This document shows positions 35,001-44,754 of a stretch of DNA of 64,000 bases, piece by piece (the stretch's first letter is position 1; each line of letters starts with the position of its first letter). The position numbers and the translations under genes are program-made. Origin of the DNA: Dromiciops gliroides (lineage: Eukaryota; Chordata; Mammalia; Microbiotheria; Microbiotheriidae); contig NC_057861.1 of the NCBI RefSeq assembly GCF_019393635.1, positions 76,143,327 through 76,207,326 on the forward strand, given 5' to 3'. The notes beneath the pieces were generated by a model. That model ran no database searches. It was not told the origin of the DNA and was given only the letters and a program-made list of their open reading frames with translations.

Positions 35001-38000
35001 ATGCAGGCTGGGGGTCATAGCCACTTAAGACAGCGCAGTTTCCCTCCAGGGTAACGGTCACATCGTGGTGCCGCCCCAGCCGGGCCCAGAATGTGGCGGG
35101 TAGAGCCCGCTCCACACCCATCACCCTCTCCTCTCGCAGCTGCGTCCTGAGAGCAGTCTCCAAAGCTTGGCTCAGCTCACTGAGATCCTGATCAAAGGCG
35201 ACGTGCACGATGAGTCTCCCGCTCCTGTCATTGTCGCTCCTGCCCTTGGCCTCCGTGTCATCCAGGAGGGACAGCATCAGCGCTTGCTTCAGACTTCTTG
35301 TCTCCCACATTGTCAGGCTCTCCTCCACCAGGGAGTGATGCAGGGCCAACTGCAGGGCTGCCTCCTCCTCTAGCGTCTCCTGTGCTCTGCAAGAGGCTGC
35401 CACCCGCTCCTCCAGTTCCTCTTCCTCCTCCTCCATCTCCGGGGGAGACCTTTCTTCTCCATCTACACCCTCCAGCGTGTCCAGAAACCTCTTGATCTCC
35501 TCTGAAGGTCAGGTAGAGGGATAGAGTTGGAGGGAGGAAATAGGGAAGGGGTAGATAGAAACTGGAGAGGGGGGATAGGGACAGTGGTTGAGGGGAGGCT
35601 GGGTGGTGCTCCTACCTATTTGGATGGCTGAAGTGTTGGGAGCCATGCTGCTAGGGGGCAGAGAGTTATGGGCCCAGCCTGCTGGTGACTTTAGAAGGTC
35701 CGGGGGGTCAAGCTGTGGGGACAGGATCAGATAGGGAGAAGCAAAGTCAGGACTCTACATACTTACTGCCATACTCACTCCCTTGTCTCTAAGGCCAGAG
35801 CTGAGATTCAAAGGTCAGAATGACAGTAGCATATCTGAGATTGGGCGGTTGTCAAGATGGGGTTAACAGATAGCTCAGAGTTCAGGATCTGGGCTTAGGG
35901 TGGAGGGCAAAGGCAGGTACCTCAATGGGGTCTGCATCGAGGGCTGCCACCACCTGCTGCTCTACTGTGAGGATGCAATGGAACTGGACCTCCAGGTCCT
36001 GCAGGAGGTCTTGGCCCTCACCACCCAGCAGGAATCGGGTGCTGCCTGGGTGTTTCAGAGGCAGTGTATGGCACTGAATGCTGCCCAGAAGGCTCTGTAG
36101 GAACTCTGCAGCAGCTTGGCATGGCTCCAGCGCCCCACTGAGCTGTGAACATAAAGAGAAGTTCTGAGGGAGACCGTTGAGTTGGGGGAAAATGAAATGA
36201 CCTCTTTCCTCAGCGAGGTATGTCTGCTATCAGAGCTGCTGAGGTTATACTTGTGAAATCATAAACCTTATTCTGGTAGGACTCTGGGAGAGATCTCCCC
36301 TGGATGGGCCAGAGAAGAGAGATGTGGGAGAGACCAGGTGAAACTAGGTAGAAATAGGAATCTGAACTTGGGAAAATGTGATCGGTCACTTGGTTCAGGA
36401 ACCCATCCACAGTCAATCTTTAGTGCCCCCCATATTGATTCTAGTATAAATTTAAATTCTGCCTGGCAGAGCCACACTCTGGCTCCCACTACTTTTCTGT
36501 GTGTTTTGTTGTTGTTGTTGTTTGTTTGTTTGTTTTGGTTTTTTTCGGGGCAATGGGGGTTAAGTGACTTGCCCAGGGTCACACAGCTAGTAAGTGTCAA
36601 GTGTCTGAGGTCAGATTTGAACTCAGGTACTCCTGAATCCAGGATTGGTGCTTTATCCACTGCACTACCTAGCTGCCCCTCCCACTACTTTTCAAAGACT
36701 CCCTCCTTTCCTTCAAAGCACAACTCAGGGACCATCTCCTGCCTGGGGTTTTTCCTAATCCCCCCAGTGGATAATTCTCTCTACCTCTTAAAATCATTTT
36801 GTGTCACCAGTGTTTGCTCAGCCTAGTAGGATGAATATAAGCTCCCTGAGGTCAGGGGCTTGGCATTTTTTTTTGTCTCTGTACCCCAGCATTTAGTACA
36901 GTGCTTTGCACACAGAGTAATTTGTCAAATTAAATGGAATCTCTTGTCACTTTTCAACAGTGTGGAATAAGAGTTGTCCTTATAGCTCTCCTGAAAAGTG
37001 GTCATCTAATCTTTGCTTGAAGAACTTCAGTGATGGGGAAATCACTACATCCCCAATGCCGCACATCCCACTGGGGGACAGCTCCAATTGCCAGAATTAT
37101 TCTTATATTAAGCCCATTTTTTCCTTCCTTTTCAGTAACCTACAAGTGTGTGGGGGGAAGTAATGATTGGATAGATCCAGTGGGGCTTTTAAACATGAAG
37201 AGGTTAGAAATTCCCATCTAGCAATGAGATGGAAAGGTAGTTCCTATCTCTGTGGCCACACAGTTACTCCTGGCCCAGATAATTAATTAATTAATTGACT
37301 GACTAATTAATTAATAATAAAGTAACAGCTGATACAAGGTTTGCAAAACTCCTTGCATATACTATCTCAGTTAAGTCTCTCAGCAGCTGTTTGAGCAAGC
37401 AAATTAATAAATACAGAAGAAATTAAAAGTAATCAGGTGGCACAATATAACCAGGTGAAACCAGGAAAAGGATCCTTTCAGAAGTGGTATTTGAGGGCAG
37501 TTAGATAGCACAATGGATAAAGCATCGGCCCTGGATTCAGGAGAACCTGAGTTCAAATCCAGCCTCAGACACTTGACACTTACTAGCTGTGTGACCCTGG
37601 GCAAGTCACTTAACCCTCATTGCCCTGTCCCCCTCCCCCAAAAAAGTGGTATTTGAGCTGGACCTTGAAGAGAGCTAGGGGGTTATAGAACAGGGAGGTG
37701 AGGATGGGCATCTCAGGCATGGGGGAACAGTCAGTCCCAAGGCATGGAGATGGTGAATGGAACGAATGTTCTGTACAGGTAACCCCGTGAGACCCTATAG
37801 TTCACACCAGAGGGAATCCAGATCAGGAAATCTAATGAGAAATTACAAGAAATAACTTCTTCAGTCCCTAAAAATGCACCCCAAAAATTCAACTGGCAGC
37901 CCAGAAGTCATGGGAAAGGAGCCCACCAGCCCAAGCACAAAGTAGCCTCCAAGCATGATCAGACCAGAGTCAGGCCAAGCATATGTACAGCCTGTAAGAA

Positions 38001-41000
38001 TCTGTGCCTGGAAGAATTCAGAGCAGAGAACCCTTAAGAAAACTCCAGGGTGGAGATTTGGAAATCTGGGGAGAATGGCCCACACAGCACAGCTCAGACC
38101 CTCAGGACTGGAGAACAGGATTGGAGATCTCTAATACTTTGGCCTGGGATGCCACAGAAGGCCCTGAAGATTCAGCACTGAATAGTGAAGGTCCCTGGGA
38201 GCCTAAGCCCAGGAAGTGGAGGTTGTTGGAGGATCCCGGATGAGATCAAGTGAGAATAGCCACAGCAGAAGGGTGGGCTGTAGCCCTGGCACAAAGCTAT
38301 AATTCAAGAAGTAAGGCTGGAGAGATGATAAGATTAAAGAAAACACTGACTAGTATAAAAAATGATTGAGAAAGTAAGTATGGGGACAGCAAGGTGGCAC
38401 AGTGGATAGAGTACCGTACCAGCCCTGGAGTCAGGAGGACCTGAGATCAAATCTGGCATCAGACACTTAACACTTACTAGCTGTGTGACCCTGGGCAAGT
38501 CACTTAACCCCAATTGCCTCACCCAAAAAAAAGAAAAAGAAAAAAGAGAAAGTAAGTCTGGTACAACTACAAGCAGAGATTATAGGAAGAGGGTGTGTGG
38601 GGGGGTGGCTGTATTTTTCCCCAAGGACTACATAAACACCTAGGGGCAGCTAGGTGGCAAAGTGGATAGAGCACTGGCCCTGAAGTTGGAAGGACTTGAG
38701 TTCAAATCTCACCTCAGACTAGCTGTTCGACCCTAGGCAAGTCACTTAACCCCAAATGCCTTAAACATATGGGTCCATCTCCAGTCATCCTGATCTATAT
38801 CTTGCCACTGGACCCAGATGACTCTGGAGGGAGAGGGTGAAGTTGGTGACCTTACAAAGCCCTCCCTCACTTAAATCCAATTCACTGCAAGTCATGACAC
38901 CACCTGATGTCATGGTCCTCTTTAGGGAGCGAAGGACAAACAACAACATAAATACCTGGAAGAAATAAATCAAGAAATAAAATAAAAATTTTTGTGGAAA
39001 GAATTGGAAGGAAAATAAGTAGCTCAGAAGAGAAACGGACTCTGAAAACCAGAGCAGATAAAAAAGCAATCAATAACTATATGAGATAACAAGAAACCAT
39101 AAAAAATCAAAAGACTGAAAAAACTAAAAAGTTAAAAGAGATCTGATATTAAAAAAAAAAAAACAACCAACTGACCTAGAAAACAGATCAAGGAGAGAAA
39201 CTTTAAGAATCATTAGATTCCCTGAAAACTGAGTAAAGATGGAAAGGGCCTTAGGGGAGGGAAGATGAGTTTGGTTTTGGACATGTTGAATTTTAGATGT
39301 GTGTACTGACAAAGGTCTCAAACTCATATGACTCCAACCAGATTAACATGCAATTAGGAAATGTTCAGCAGAATATTAAAACTACAACATATCCTAGATC
39401 ACATCACTTTGTGGTTTTCTAAGTCAATATTCATGGCCAACAGGGGTCAGTTTCTATTCAAGGTTCCTACAGGATGATGTCCAGTTCAAGTTGTTTAAAA
39501 GGCGGCTGAAGATGTGAGACTAGAGGTCAGGAGAGTTGTGGTTTATTAGATTTGAGAATTATCAGCCTAGATATGGTAGCTGAATTCACAAGAACTGATG
39601 AGAAGGGTATACAAAGATGGAGGAAGGGCTGAGAATTGAGCATCAGATAAGATGAACCTCACTCATATCTGAAACAGAAAAAGGAGGACTGAAGGGACCC
39701 AGAGTTTGTTACTGGAATACATCCAGTTCAACAAGGAAGCAGTCAGGGATGGGGAGGAAGAAAGATTAAGAAGGAGGGAATAGTCACATGCAAAACAAAT
39801 TTCTTTTTCTTGATGGGGAGAAAGAACACTTGATGGTGGTGGAAAGAGGCAGGAGAAAACTATAATCTAAGGGTTTGCCTTAAATTGCCTCCTAGACAAC
39901 TTGTAGATGGCTGAACATATTAATGTAATGGAATATTATTGCATAAAAAATGATGAAAGAGACATTTCAGAGACTCTTGGGTTAATATGAAATGTTGGAA
40001 AATGAAGTGAATTAAGCCAGAACAATTTATACAAGGACAGCATCAATGTAAAGAAAAACAATTTTGAAAGACAAGAACTGATCCATCAAGCAGCCTGACC
40101 ACCCCCAGAGCCTGGGAATTGGCTGGGTCCACCACAGGTTACCATAGAGTTGGAAAATGCAAGAAGAGAATCAGGAACCATTGGAGATGCTGGAAGCCCT
40201 TCTGGTCTATTCTCCTATAAGATGTCACTGTTCATTCTTATTTACTCTTTCCTGTGTTTTTTTCCCCCTTTTGTTCTGATTAATGTGGAAATATGTTTAG
40301 CATGATAGTTATGCATAACCTATATCAAATTGCTTGCTGGCCTCAGGAGCGGGGAGGGAAAGGAAAGTGAGAGAAAAATTTGGAACTCAAAAAATATCTT
40401 TACATGTAATTGAGAGAAATTAAAAATAAAAAATATTTTAAGAATAAATGATCAGGGGCAGCTAGGTGGCACAGTGGATAAAGCACTGGCCCTGGATTCA
40501 GGAGGACCTGAGTTCAAATCCAAACTGAGACACTTGACACTTACTAGCTGTGTGACTCTGGGCAAGTCACTTAACCCTCATTGCCCCACGCAAAAAAAAA
40601 AAAAGAATAAATGATCAGGGACATATTTTTTTTCCTCTTAGAACCACAGAGTTTGAGTGTTTGAATGAAAGAGTAAAATTGAATGAGTTGTAATTAAAAG
40701 AAAAGAAAAGAAAAAAAAAAGATGTCACTTTTCCCTATAGCCTATCACTGTGCTCAGAACAGCCCAGACACAGCATCAGGAGGAACTCACCCGGAAGCCA
40801 GCTACATCTGGGCTATCCAGTGGGGAGAGGGTCACTTCTCCAAGGCTAGCAAGAAACTCCTGGTAATAGAGCTGCAGAAATCGAGAGGCACCCGGATCCA
40901 TGGGCAGCAGGATCTCCACCGGTACCACCGAGTTAAGCATCTCTTCTTTCCCTCTTTCCCCTGGCTCTTTTGATCTCTCCAGTGGTGGAGTTTCTTCCAG

Positions 41001-42595
41001 CACTTCCCCCAGGGGTTCTGTTGTCCCTGGTGTCAGAACAGTCACTGACTCCTCTGGTGTCTCCTTAGTCTCTGTCGCCTCCAGTTTCTCCAAAGGAGTT
41101 GCCCCTCCCAGGCTCTCCACAGGCACCGTTACCCCTGGTTTCTTCACAGTCATTGTCTCTTGCAGTCTCTCCATAGGCGCTATTTTCCCAAAGGTCTCTC
41201 TGAGCACTTTATCTCCTGGTGTCTCTGTGGGAATCATCTCTCCCAGGACTGGACTCTCTCGTTCCTCCGGCTCAGGCTCAGGCTCCGGCTCCGGCTCCGG
41301 CTCCGGCTCCAGGACATCATAGTGGGGGACTATGTTGAGCTCTGAATCGCCAAGTTGGTGAGACCAACCCAACACTCGCTCTGCCACTGAGAGGGGAAGA
41401 GTCCTTCATGCTAACGGAGACTTAAGGAACACCAAGCCGAATAAGCACACTGGGAAGGTGGGGTAGTGGGGTTGGGAGAGCATCCGGGCTCCAGCTAACA
41501 TGGGGACTTCTCCCACGCACACCCCGGCCCTGGGGAATCAGGGGCAAGTGAAGAAGGGGTACTCACCCTCCCACTGCTGGAAGGTGACAACGGTCCCCCG
41601 GGCTCTAGGGAGTGCCCGCAGCTCCTCCAGGACACCGCCCCCACTGCGGCGCTCATTCTCCATGTAGAGCTGAAGCAGCTTAGGATCTGGGGGCTCATCG
41701 CTCTCCACAATCCTTACAGCACGGGCCTGGGGCACCCAGGCTAATGACACCGCGGTGCCGTCCAGTGTTTTCCTTCTGGACCGCACAGCCAGCTCTTCAA
41801 ACTCTGCCATAGGGAAGACGGTCAGGCTGGAGAACTTTGGAACAATTCTCTTCCTTAGCAGGCCCCCAACACTCTCTCCCACCCTAGCATTCCCGCTCCA
41901 CTACCCTCCCCACATTTCTGTGCCTCTCCCGTGTCGGCCCAGGCCACTCAGATACCCTCACCTGCTTCCGAGAGAGGCGCGGGTAATTGTACCAGGGTCC
42001 GGTCTGGCCGGGGACTGGCGAGGGCCTGACACTCCCCCTTGGAGCTCAAGAGGTTCTCCACATAAAGTTCCAGGAGCTCTGGCGTTGTGCCGGGCTTCAG
42101 GCCCAGAAGCAGCAGACGCTGGGGAGCCCGGGGCGGGGAAGGCACCACGCTCACAGCCGTGCCCTGCAGCACATGGCTGGCCTGGGCCAGCACTCGCTGG
42201 GCATCTGAAGTAAAGGATGGGGAGGTCAGGCTTCCTAGCACGGATCTCTCTCAATTTGGCTCCAGGGTCCTGTTCCCTCCTCCCAACACAGACACAGACA
42301 CAGACACAGACATAGACAGTGACAGACACAGACAGACACTGACAGAGACAGAGACAGACAGACAGACAGACAGACACACACACACACACGAGCCCTTCCA
42401 GGCTCGCCTCGGCGCCTCCTTACCCTCTGGGTTTTGAAAGGTGAGGATGCCCCCCCTACCCAGCCGCTGCCAGCCTCGCAGAGGGCCGCCCCCCGAGCGC
42501 CGCCGGTTCTCGAAGTACAGTGTCACTAGCTCGTCAGACACGGCTTCGGGAAGACCTCGGAGCTCCACCTGCATCTCGGACCCCAGCTCGGTCAT
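31308..42595 (-). CDS. PARP10: Protein mono-ADP-ribosyltransferase PARP10, 10 coding exons
   Basis: It transfers single ADP-ribose units from NAD+ to proteins; family members act in cytoplasm and nucleus in replication-stress tolerance and innate immunity. Coding exons in transcript order: 42595-42424, 42204-41962, 41803-41567, 41386-40791, 36142-35921, 35712-35616, 35501-34917, 34724-34591, 32055-31881, 31672-31308. Every junction is GT-AG and phases fit, giving 941 residues (human about 1025). Domains: RRM-like fold about 8-85, a second RRM-like region about 88-155, Glu/Pro/Thr-rich middle (EP repeat 244-257), Glu-rich stretch 545-554, two ubiquitin-interacting motifs about 567-583 and 589-604, PIP-box-like Q741-Y748, ART domain from about 763. 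Triad is H797 (YHGT), Y829 (VYFA) and I897 in place of the polymerase Glu, which implies mono-ADP-ribosylation. I chose ATG 42595 because the longer reading frame upstream has only a TTG; context is A at -3. ATG 42574 is an alternative. Confidence 0.96.
32415..32625 (+). mobile_element. MIR-type CORE-SINE, PARP10 intron 8
   Basis: GGGTTCGAATCCCACCTCC, TTACTAGCTGTGTCATC and TGCCTCAGTTTGCTCC mark a diverged MIR. Confidence 0.65.
33030..33380 (-). mobile_element. Two adjoining MIR-type CORE-SINEs
   Basis: A partial copy (33035-33130) is followed by a nearly complete one (GCTAACATTTATATAGTGC, TTTTACAGATGAGGAAACTG, ACACAGGTCTTCCGGACTC). Confidence 0.75.
33381..34010. mobile_element. L1 fragments in opposite orientations, PARP10 intron 8
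   Basis: 33381-33770 is antisense ORF2-end sequence (TGAATTGATGGGTATCC). 33890-34010 is sense L1 sequence (GAAGTAAGCAGAATCAGGAG). The head-to-head arrangement suggests separate insertions or an inverted one. Confidence 0.7.
34052..34415. repeat. Minisatellite, about 30-bp unit, about 12 copies, PARP10 intron 8
   Basis: Degenerate units begin CAGTGAGCCCCCTAGCGG or CAGTGAGCTACCTAGAGG and end GTAGAGAGGGTGT. Two subtypes (CCCCCTAGCGG and TACCTAGAGG) are interspersed, and some units carry an 8-base GTAGAGGCAT extension. The array lies about 175 bases from the exon 8 donor in the intron between exons 8 and 9. Confidence 0.9.
34591..34724 (-). other. PARP10: PARP10 exon 8: PCNA-interaction (PIP) motif exon
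   Basis: The 134-base exon encodes 44 whole codons after a split Val. It contains Q-E-A-L-R-G-F-Y (residues 741-748), matching the Q-x-x-h-x-x-aromatic-aromatic PIP pattern; human PARP10 is known to bind PCNA through the equivalent site. The exon ends in VIK at a consensus GTAAGG donor. A run of about 16-17 cytosines (in transcript sense) lies about 33-50 bases into the following intron. Confidence 0.9.
34917..35501 (-). other. PARP10: PARP10 exon 7: acidic region with two ubiquitin-interacting motifs
   Basis: The exon opens with a leucine-rich segment ([12 protein letters not shown]), at the position of the nuclear export signal reported for human PARP10. A run of six Glu follows. Two UIM-like helices come next, [15 protein letters not shown] and [14 protein letters not shown], each with the A-x-x-x-S spacing. 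The rest matches the conserved linker before the PIP box. The segment starting at 34916 in transcript sense is intron, although an open frame continues through it. Confidence 0.92.
36497..36680 (-). mobile_element. Marsupial SINE, PARP10 intron 4
   Basis: Antisense copy with a GTTT-rich tail; CTCCCACTACTTTTC duplications flank it. Confidence 0.94.
36690..36945 (+). mobile_element. L2-type 3' UTR
   Basis: CTCAGGGACCATCTCCTGCC, AAGCTCCCTGAGGTCAGGGG and TTTAGTACAGTGCTTTGCAC are L2 landmarks. Confidence 0.75.
37495..37643 (+). mobile_element. Marsupial SINE
   Basis: Complete but diverged copy; AGTGGTATTTGAG duplications flank it. It sits in an L2-clade-like context (37650-37800). Confidence 0.92.
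38382..38543 (+). mobile_element. Marsupial SINE
   Basis: Complete copy with GAGAAAGTAAGT duplications. Confidence 0.93.
38643..38948 (+). mobile_element. Composite: SINE head plus second module
   Basis: A slightly shortened SINE (38643-38760) runs into GGGTCCATCTCCAGTCATCC ... CACTTAAATCCAATTCACTG ... GGACAAACAACAAC. The same second module follows a SINE at 46704-46852, so it is a recurring composite family. Confidence 0.75.
38990..39230 (+). mobile_element. L1 ORF1-region fragment
   Basis: A-rich coiled-coil-like sequence ending in [23 protein letters not shown] translation, the sense counterpart of 10440-11290. Confidence 0.6.
39231..39680 (-). mobile_element. L2-clade LINE fragments
   Basis: GACATGTTGAATTTTAGATG, then after an interruption GATGTGAGACTAGAGGTCAG and GAGAATTATCAGCCTAGATA, matching the antisense RT region at 19560-19680. 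Confidence 0.65.
39905..40440 (+). mobile_element. L1 ORF2 end and 3' UTR
   Basis: TAATGGAATATTATTGCATAA (ORF2 MEYYC-type), AATGTGGAAATATGTTTAGC, a G-rich tract and an A-rich end. Confidence 0.75.
40455..40603 (+). mobile_element. Marsupial SINE
   Basis: Complete copy; AGAATAAATGATCAGGG duplications flank it. About 190 bases from the PARP10 exon 4 donor. Confidence 0.94.
41264..41312 (-). repeat. PARP10: Coding hexanucleotide repeat (Glu-Pro)7 in PARP10 exon 4
   Basis: GAG-CCN hexamers encode seven consecutive Glu-Pro pairs (residues 244-257) right after the conserved PHYDVLEPE block. The rest of exon 4 encodes degenerate Thr/Glu/Pro-rich units of about 11-13 residues. Human PARP10 has a different repetitive region at this place, so the segment is fast-evolving. 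Confidence 0.9.
42290..42389. repeat. (ACAGAC)n/(GACA)n/(CA)n microsatellite in PARP10 intron 1
   Basis: An impure hexamer/tetramer array passes into (CA)n. It fills nearly half of the 219-base intron between coding exons 1 and 2 and ends about 35 bases from the exon 1 donor. Confidence 0.9.
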
Positions 42596-42669
42596 CCTCC
42601 GGCCCTTGCTTCTGTGCCCTCGCCCCGGTGCCACGGTCCCGCGCTCTCCCACCAACCGCAGGAAATCAT
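42592..42669 (-). other. Upstream ORF overlapping the PARP10 start codon
   Basis: An ATG at 42669 opens 25 codons ending in TGA at 42594-42592, which overlaps the PARP10 ATG (42595-42593) in an ATGA arrangement. The uORF context is weak (C at -3). It acts on translation only if transcription starts upstream of 42669, which the sequence does not establish. Confidence 0.5.
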
Positions 42670-42690
42670 AGGCACTTCCTTTCCCTTACG

Positions 42691-42715
42691 AAGAAACGAA
42701 ACCAAAAGTGAAAAC
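42691..42715. promoter_or_regulatory. IRF/ISRE-type element of the PARP10 promoter
   Basis: On the plus strand two AANNGAAA cores (AAACGAAA, then AAGTGAAA) lie 11 bases apart, about 95-120 bases upstream of the PARP10 ATG. AAAAGTGAAAAC fits the ISRE half-site spacing with one mismatch. An ETS-type ACTTCCT (42675-42681) and a GC box GGGGGCGGGG (42731-42740) flank it. PARP10 is interferon-inducible in other mammals, so the placement makes sense. Confidence 0.65.
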
Positions 42716-42764
42716 TTGACCGACAAGTCCCGGGGGCGGGGCAGAGTTGGAACACTGCTCATTT

Positions 42765-43000
42765 AAGAAGCAGCTGATGTACTGGGTCTAGATTCAGGAA
42801 GACCTGAGTTAAAATCCTACCTCAGATACTTACGAGCTCTGCGACCCCGGGCAAGCCACTTAACCTCTGTCTTCCTCAGTTTCCTCGTTTGTAAAATGGG
42901 GATAATAATTGCACCTCCCTCCCGGGGTTGTTGTGAGGATCAAATAAGATTATTCTTAATGAGCCTAGCACGTAGTAGGTGCTATTTAACTTCTAGCTAT
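42765..43000 (+). mobile_element. MIR-type CORE-SINE directly upstream of PARP10 promoter
   Basis: CTAGATTCAGGAAGACCTGAG, TCCTCAGTTTCCTCGTTTGT, GGGTTGTTGTGAGGATCAAAT and CACGTAGTAGGTGCTATTTA. Two more MIR remnants in antisense follow at 43065-43200 and 43490-43635. Confidence 0.8.
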
Positions 43001-43304
43001 AATTGTTATGGTTTATCGATGTGGAAAAGGCAGGGACCACCAAAAGTCATCCCGATCCACCACCCCCCACCCCCCATTTCACAGCTGAGGACACTGGAGC
43101 CGTCAGAGGTGAAGAGACTTGCTCAAAATCATTGAATAAGTGTAAGCTAGAATTGGAACCCTGAGCCTCTGATTGCCGAGTCTGCAGAGTGTCTGCAGTT
43201 GAAATCCATTCAATGCAAAATTCATGAAGAGTCATGTTTATCAGCTAGCTTTCCTGTGTGTTGGAGTCTGTTAGGAATATTAATAAGGCAGGCCTCTAGA
43301 CCAA

Positions 43305-43480
43305 AGCTTCTTAAACTGTGGGTCTCCACCCCCTATAGGGTCACATAACTGAATGGGGGGGGGGCTGAAAAATTTGGCAGTAGTAAAAGTTACATATATC
43401 TATTTTATATACCTATATACCTGGGTAGGGTAAAAAATATCTTGGGTGAAAAGGGGTCTCTGGTGGGAAAAAAAAAGCCC
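43305..43480. mobile_element. hAT-like non-autonomous DNA transposon
   Basis: It begins AAGCTTCTTAAACTGTGGGT and contains GGGTCACATAACTGAATGGG and AAAATTTGGCAGTAGTAAAAG, matching a common mammalian hAT-type pattern. Ends and target duplication are imperfect. Confidence 0.5.
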
Positions 43481-44465
43481 TGGCCTAGTCTAAGCCCCTC
43501 GCTTTATAGATAGGAAAATAAAGGTCAAGAGAAGTGAAGGGACTTGGTCACCGTGGGTGACTATACTGGTAATCAGTAGCAGAAGTGGGATTTGAATTCT
43601 GGTCCTTTGGCTCTCTATCCAGTACTCTTTCCCTTGCATGGGTGTCCTTGACAGAAAAAGTGAAGTTAGGAAGAGGGGTACACTTGGAGGAAATGATAAG
43701 TGTTTTGAACATGTTTCTTGTATTTGAATTGCCTATACAGGACACTCAGGTGTTATATAACCAATAATTATACAGTGGTATAGGATTGGAGGCTGGGAGA
43801 AAGATGTGAGCTGGATCACATCCCATTCGGCTAGGCATTAGGTACCTCCTATCCCTCCCCACCCCCCCACACCTCCACATCTTGCTCTGGAATCAGATCA
43901 ATGGTGCCCTTCTAGAAAATGCATGTTTCATGTCAGTTTCCTGCAGTGTCCCCATGAGACCTCAGATCAAATTTCCCTTCTTTGGCCACCACTCTCCTTG
44001 ATGTGTTGTCTCAACCTGTTAGGATGTAAGCAGACAGGGACTGCTTCTCTCTTTGTATATTTTAAACATTTTTTTATTGATATCTCATTTTCCCATTGCC
44101 TAAATTCTTTCTAGCGCTCCTTTCCCTTACCAGTCCCAGAGAGCCATTCCATACACCAAAGAATATTTTTAAGAAAAAGAGAAAGAAAAGGGGGGGAAAT
44201 CAGCCAAACCAATCAATACATGAAAAGGTCACAAGTATGAACCTCCCACCTCTGAAAAGGAGATGGGGGAGAGTTGTCTTCTTACATCTCTTCTTTCCAG
44301 CCAGGCTTATTCTCTGTGGTGCTATAATATTCACTTTCAGTTGTTTTCTGGTGATTGTTCTTTCCATTTAAATTGTAGAAAATTTCCACTTAAATTGCAG
44401 TCTTTTGCAGCATTTAACATTGTTGATCCCCAATTCACTTCCATCTTGAAACTCTCCCCTCATTG

Positions 44466-44582
44466 GAATTTTTTTTTAACTTTTTTTTTTGAAGGGCAAT
44501 GAGGGTTAAGTGACTTGCCCACAGTCACACAGCTAGTAAATGTCAAGTGTCTGCTTTATCCACTTTGCCACCTAGCTGCCCC
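44466..44582 (-). mobile_element. Marsupial SINE with internal deletion
   Basis: The antisense copy jumps from CAAGTGTCTG directly to CTTTATCCAC, losing about 45 bases in the middle. CTCAWTGGRATTT duplications flank it. A possible L1 3' fragment precedes it at 44055-44345. Confidence 0.88.
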
Positions 44583-44754
44583 CTCTCAATGGGATTTATT
44601 AATACCACTCTTTATGCCTCTTCTACAAGCCAAACCATCCCCCTTCAGGCTCTTTTACAGGACTGTCAATCAAGCCCCATCTTCTGTGTATGTGGGGTAT
44701 GCCCCAGGGCTTTGTCCTGTGATTTTTCTTTCTTGGTGATCTCATTAGTTCCCA

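Larger units (their letters stand above)
42400..42745. promoter_or_regulatory. CpG-rich PARP10 promoter and first coding exon
   Basis: CpG density rises sharply here compared with the flanks and covers coding exon 1, the uORF, the IRF sites and a GC box. A MIR-type SINE begins only about 25 bases further upstream (42765), so the core promoter must be compact. No TATA box is evident. Confidence 0.6.

Noticed and set aside
41900-42213. Plus-strand frames opposite PARP10 exons 1-3
   Set aside because: Antisense shadows of GC-rich PARP10 coding exons.
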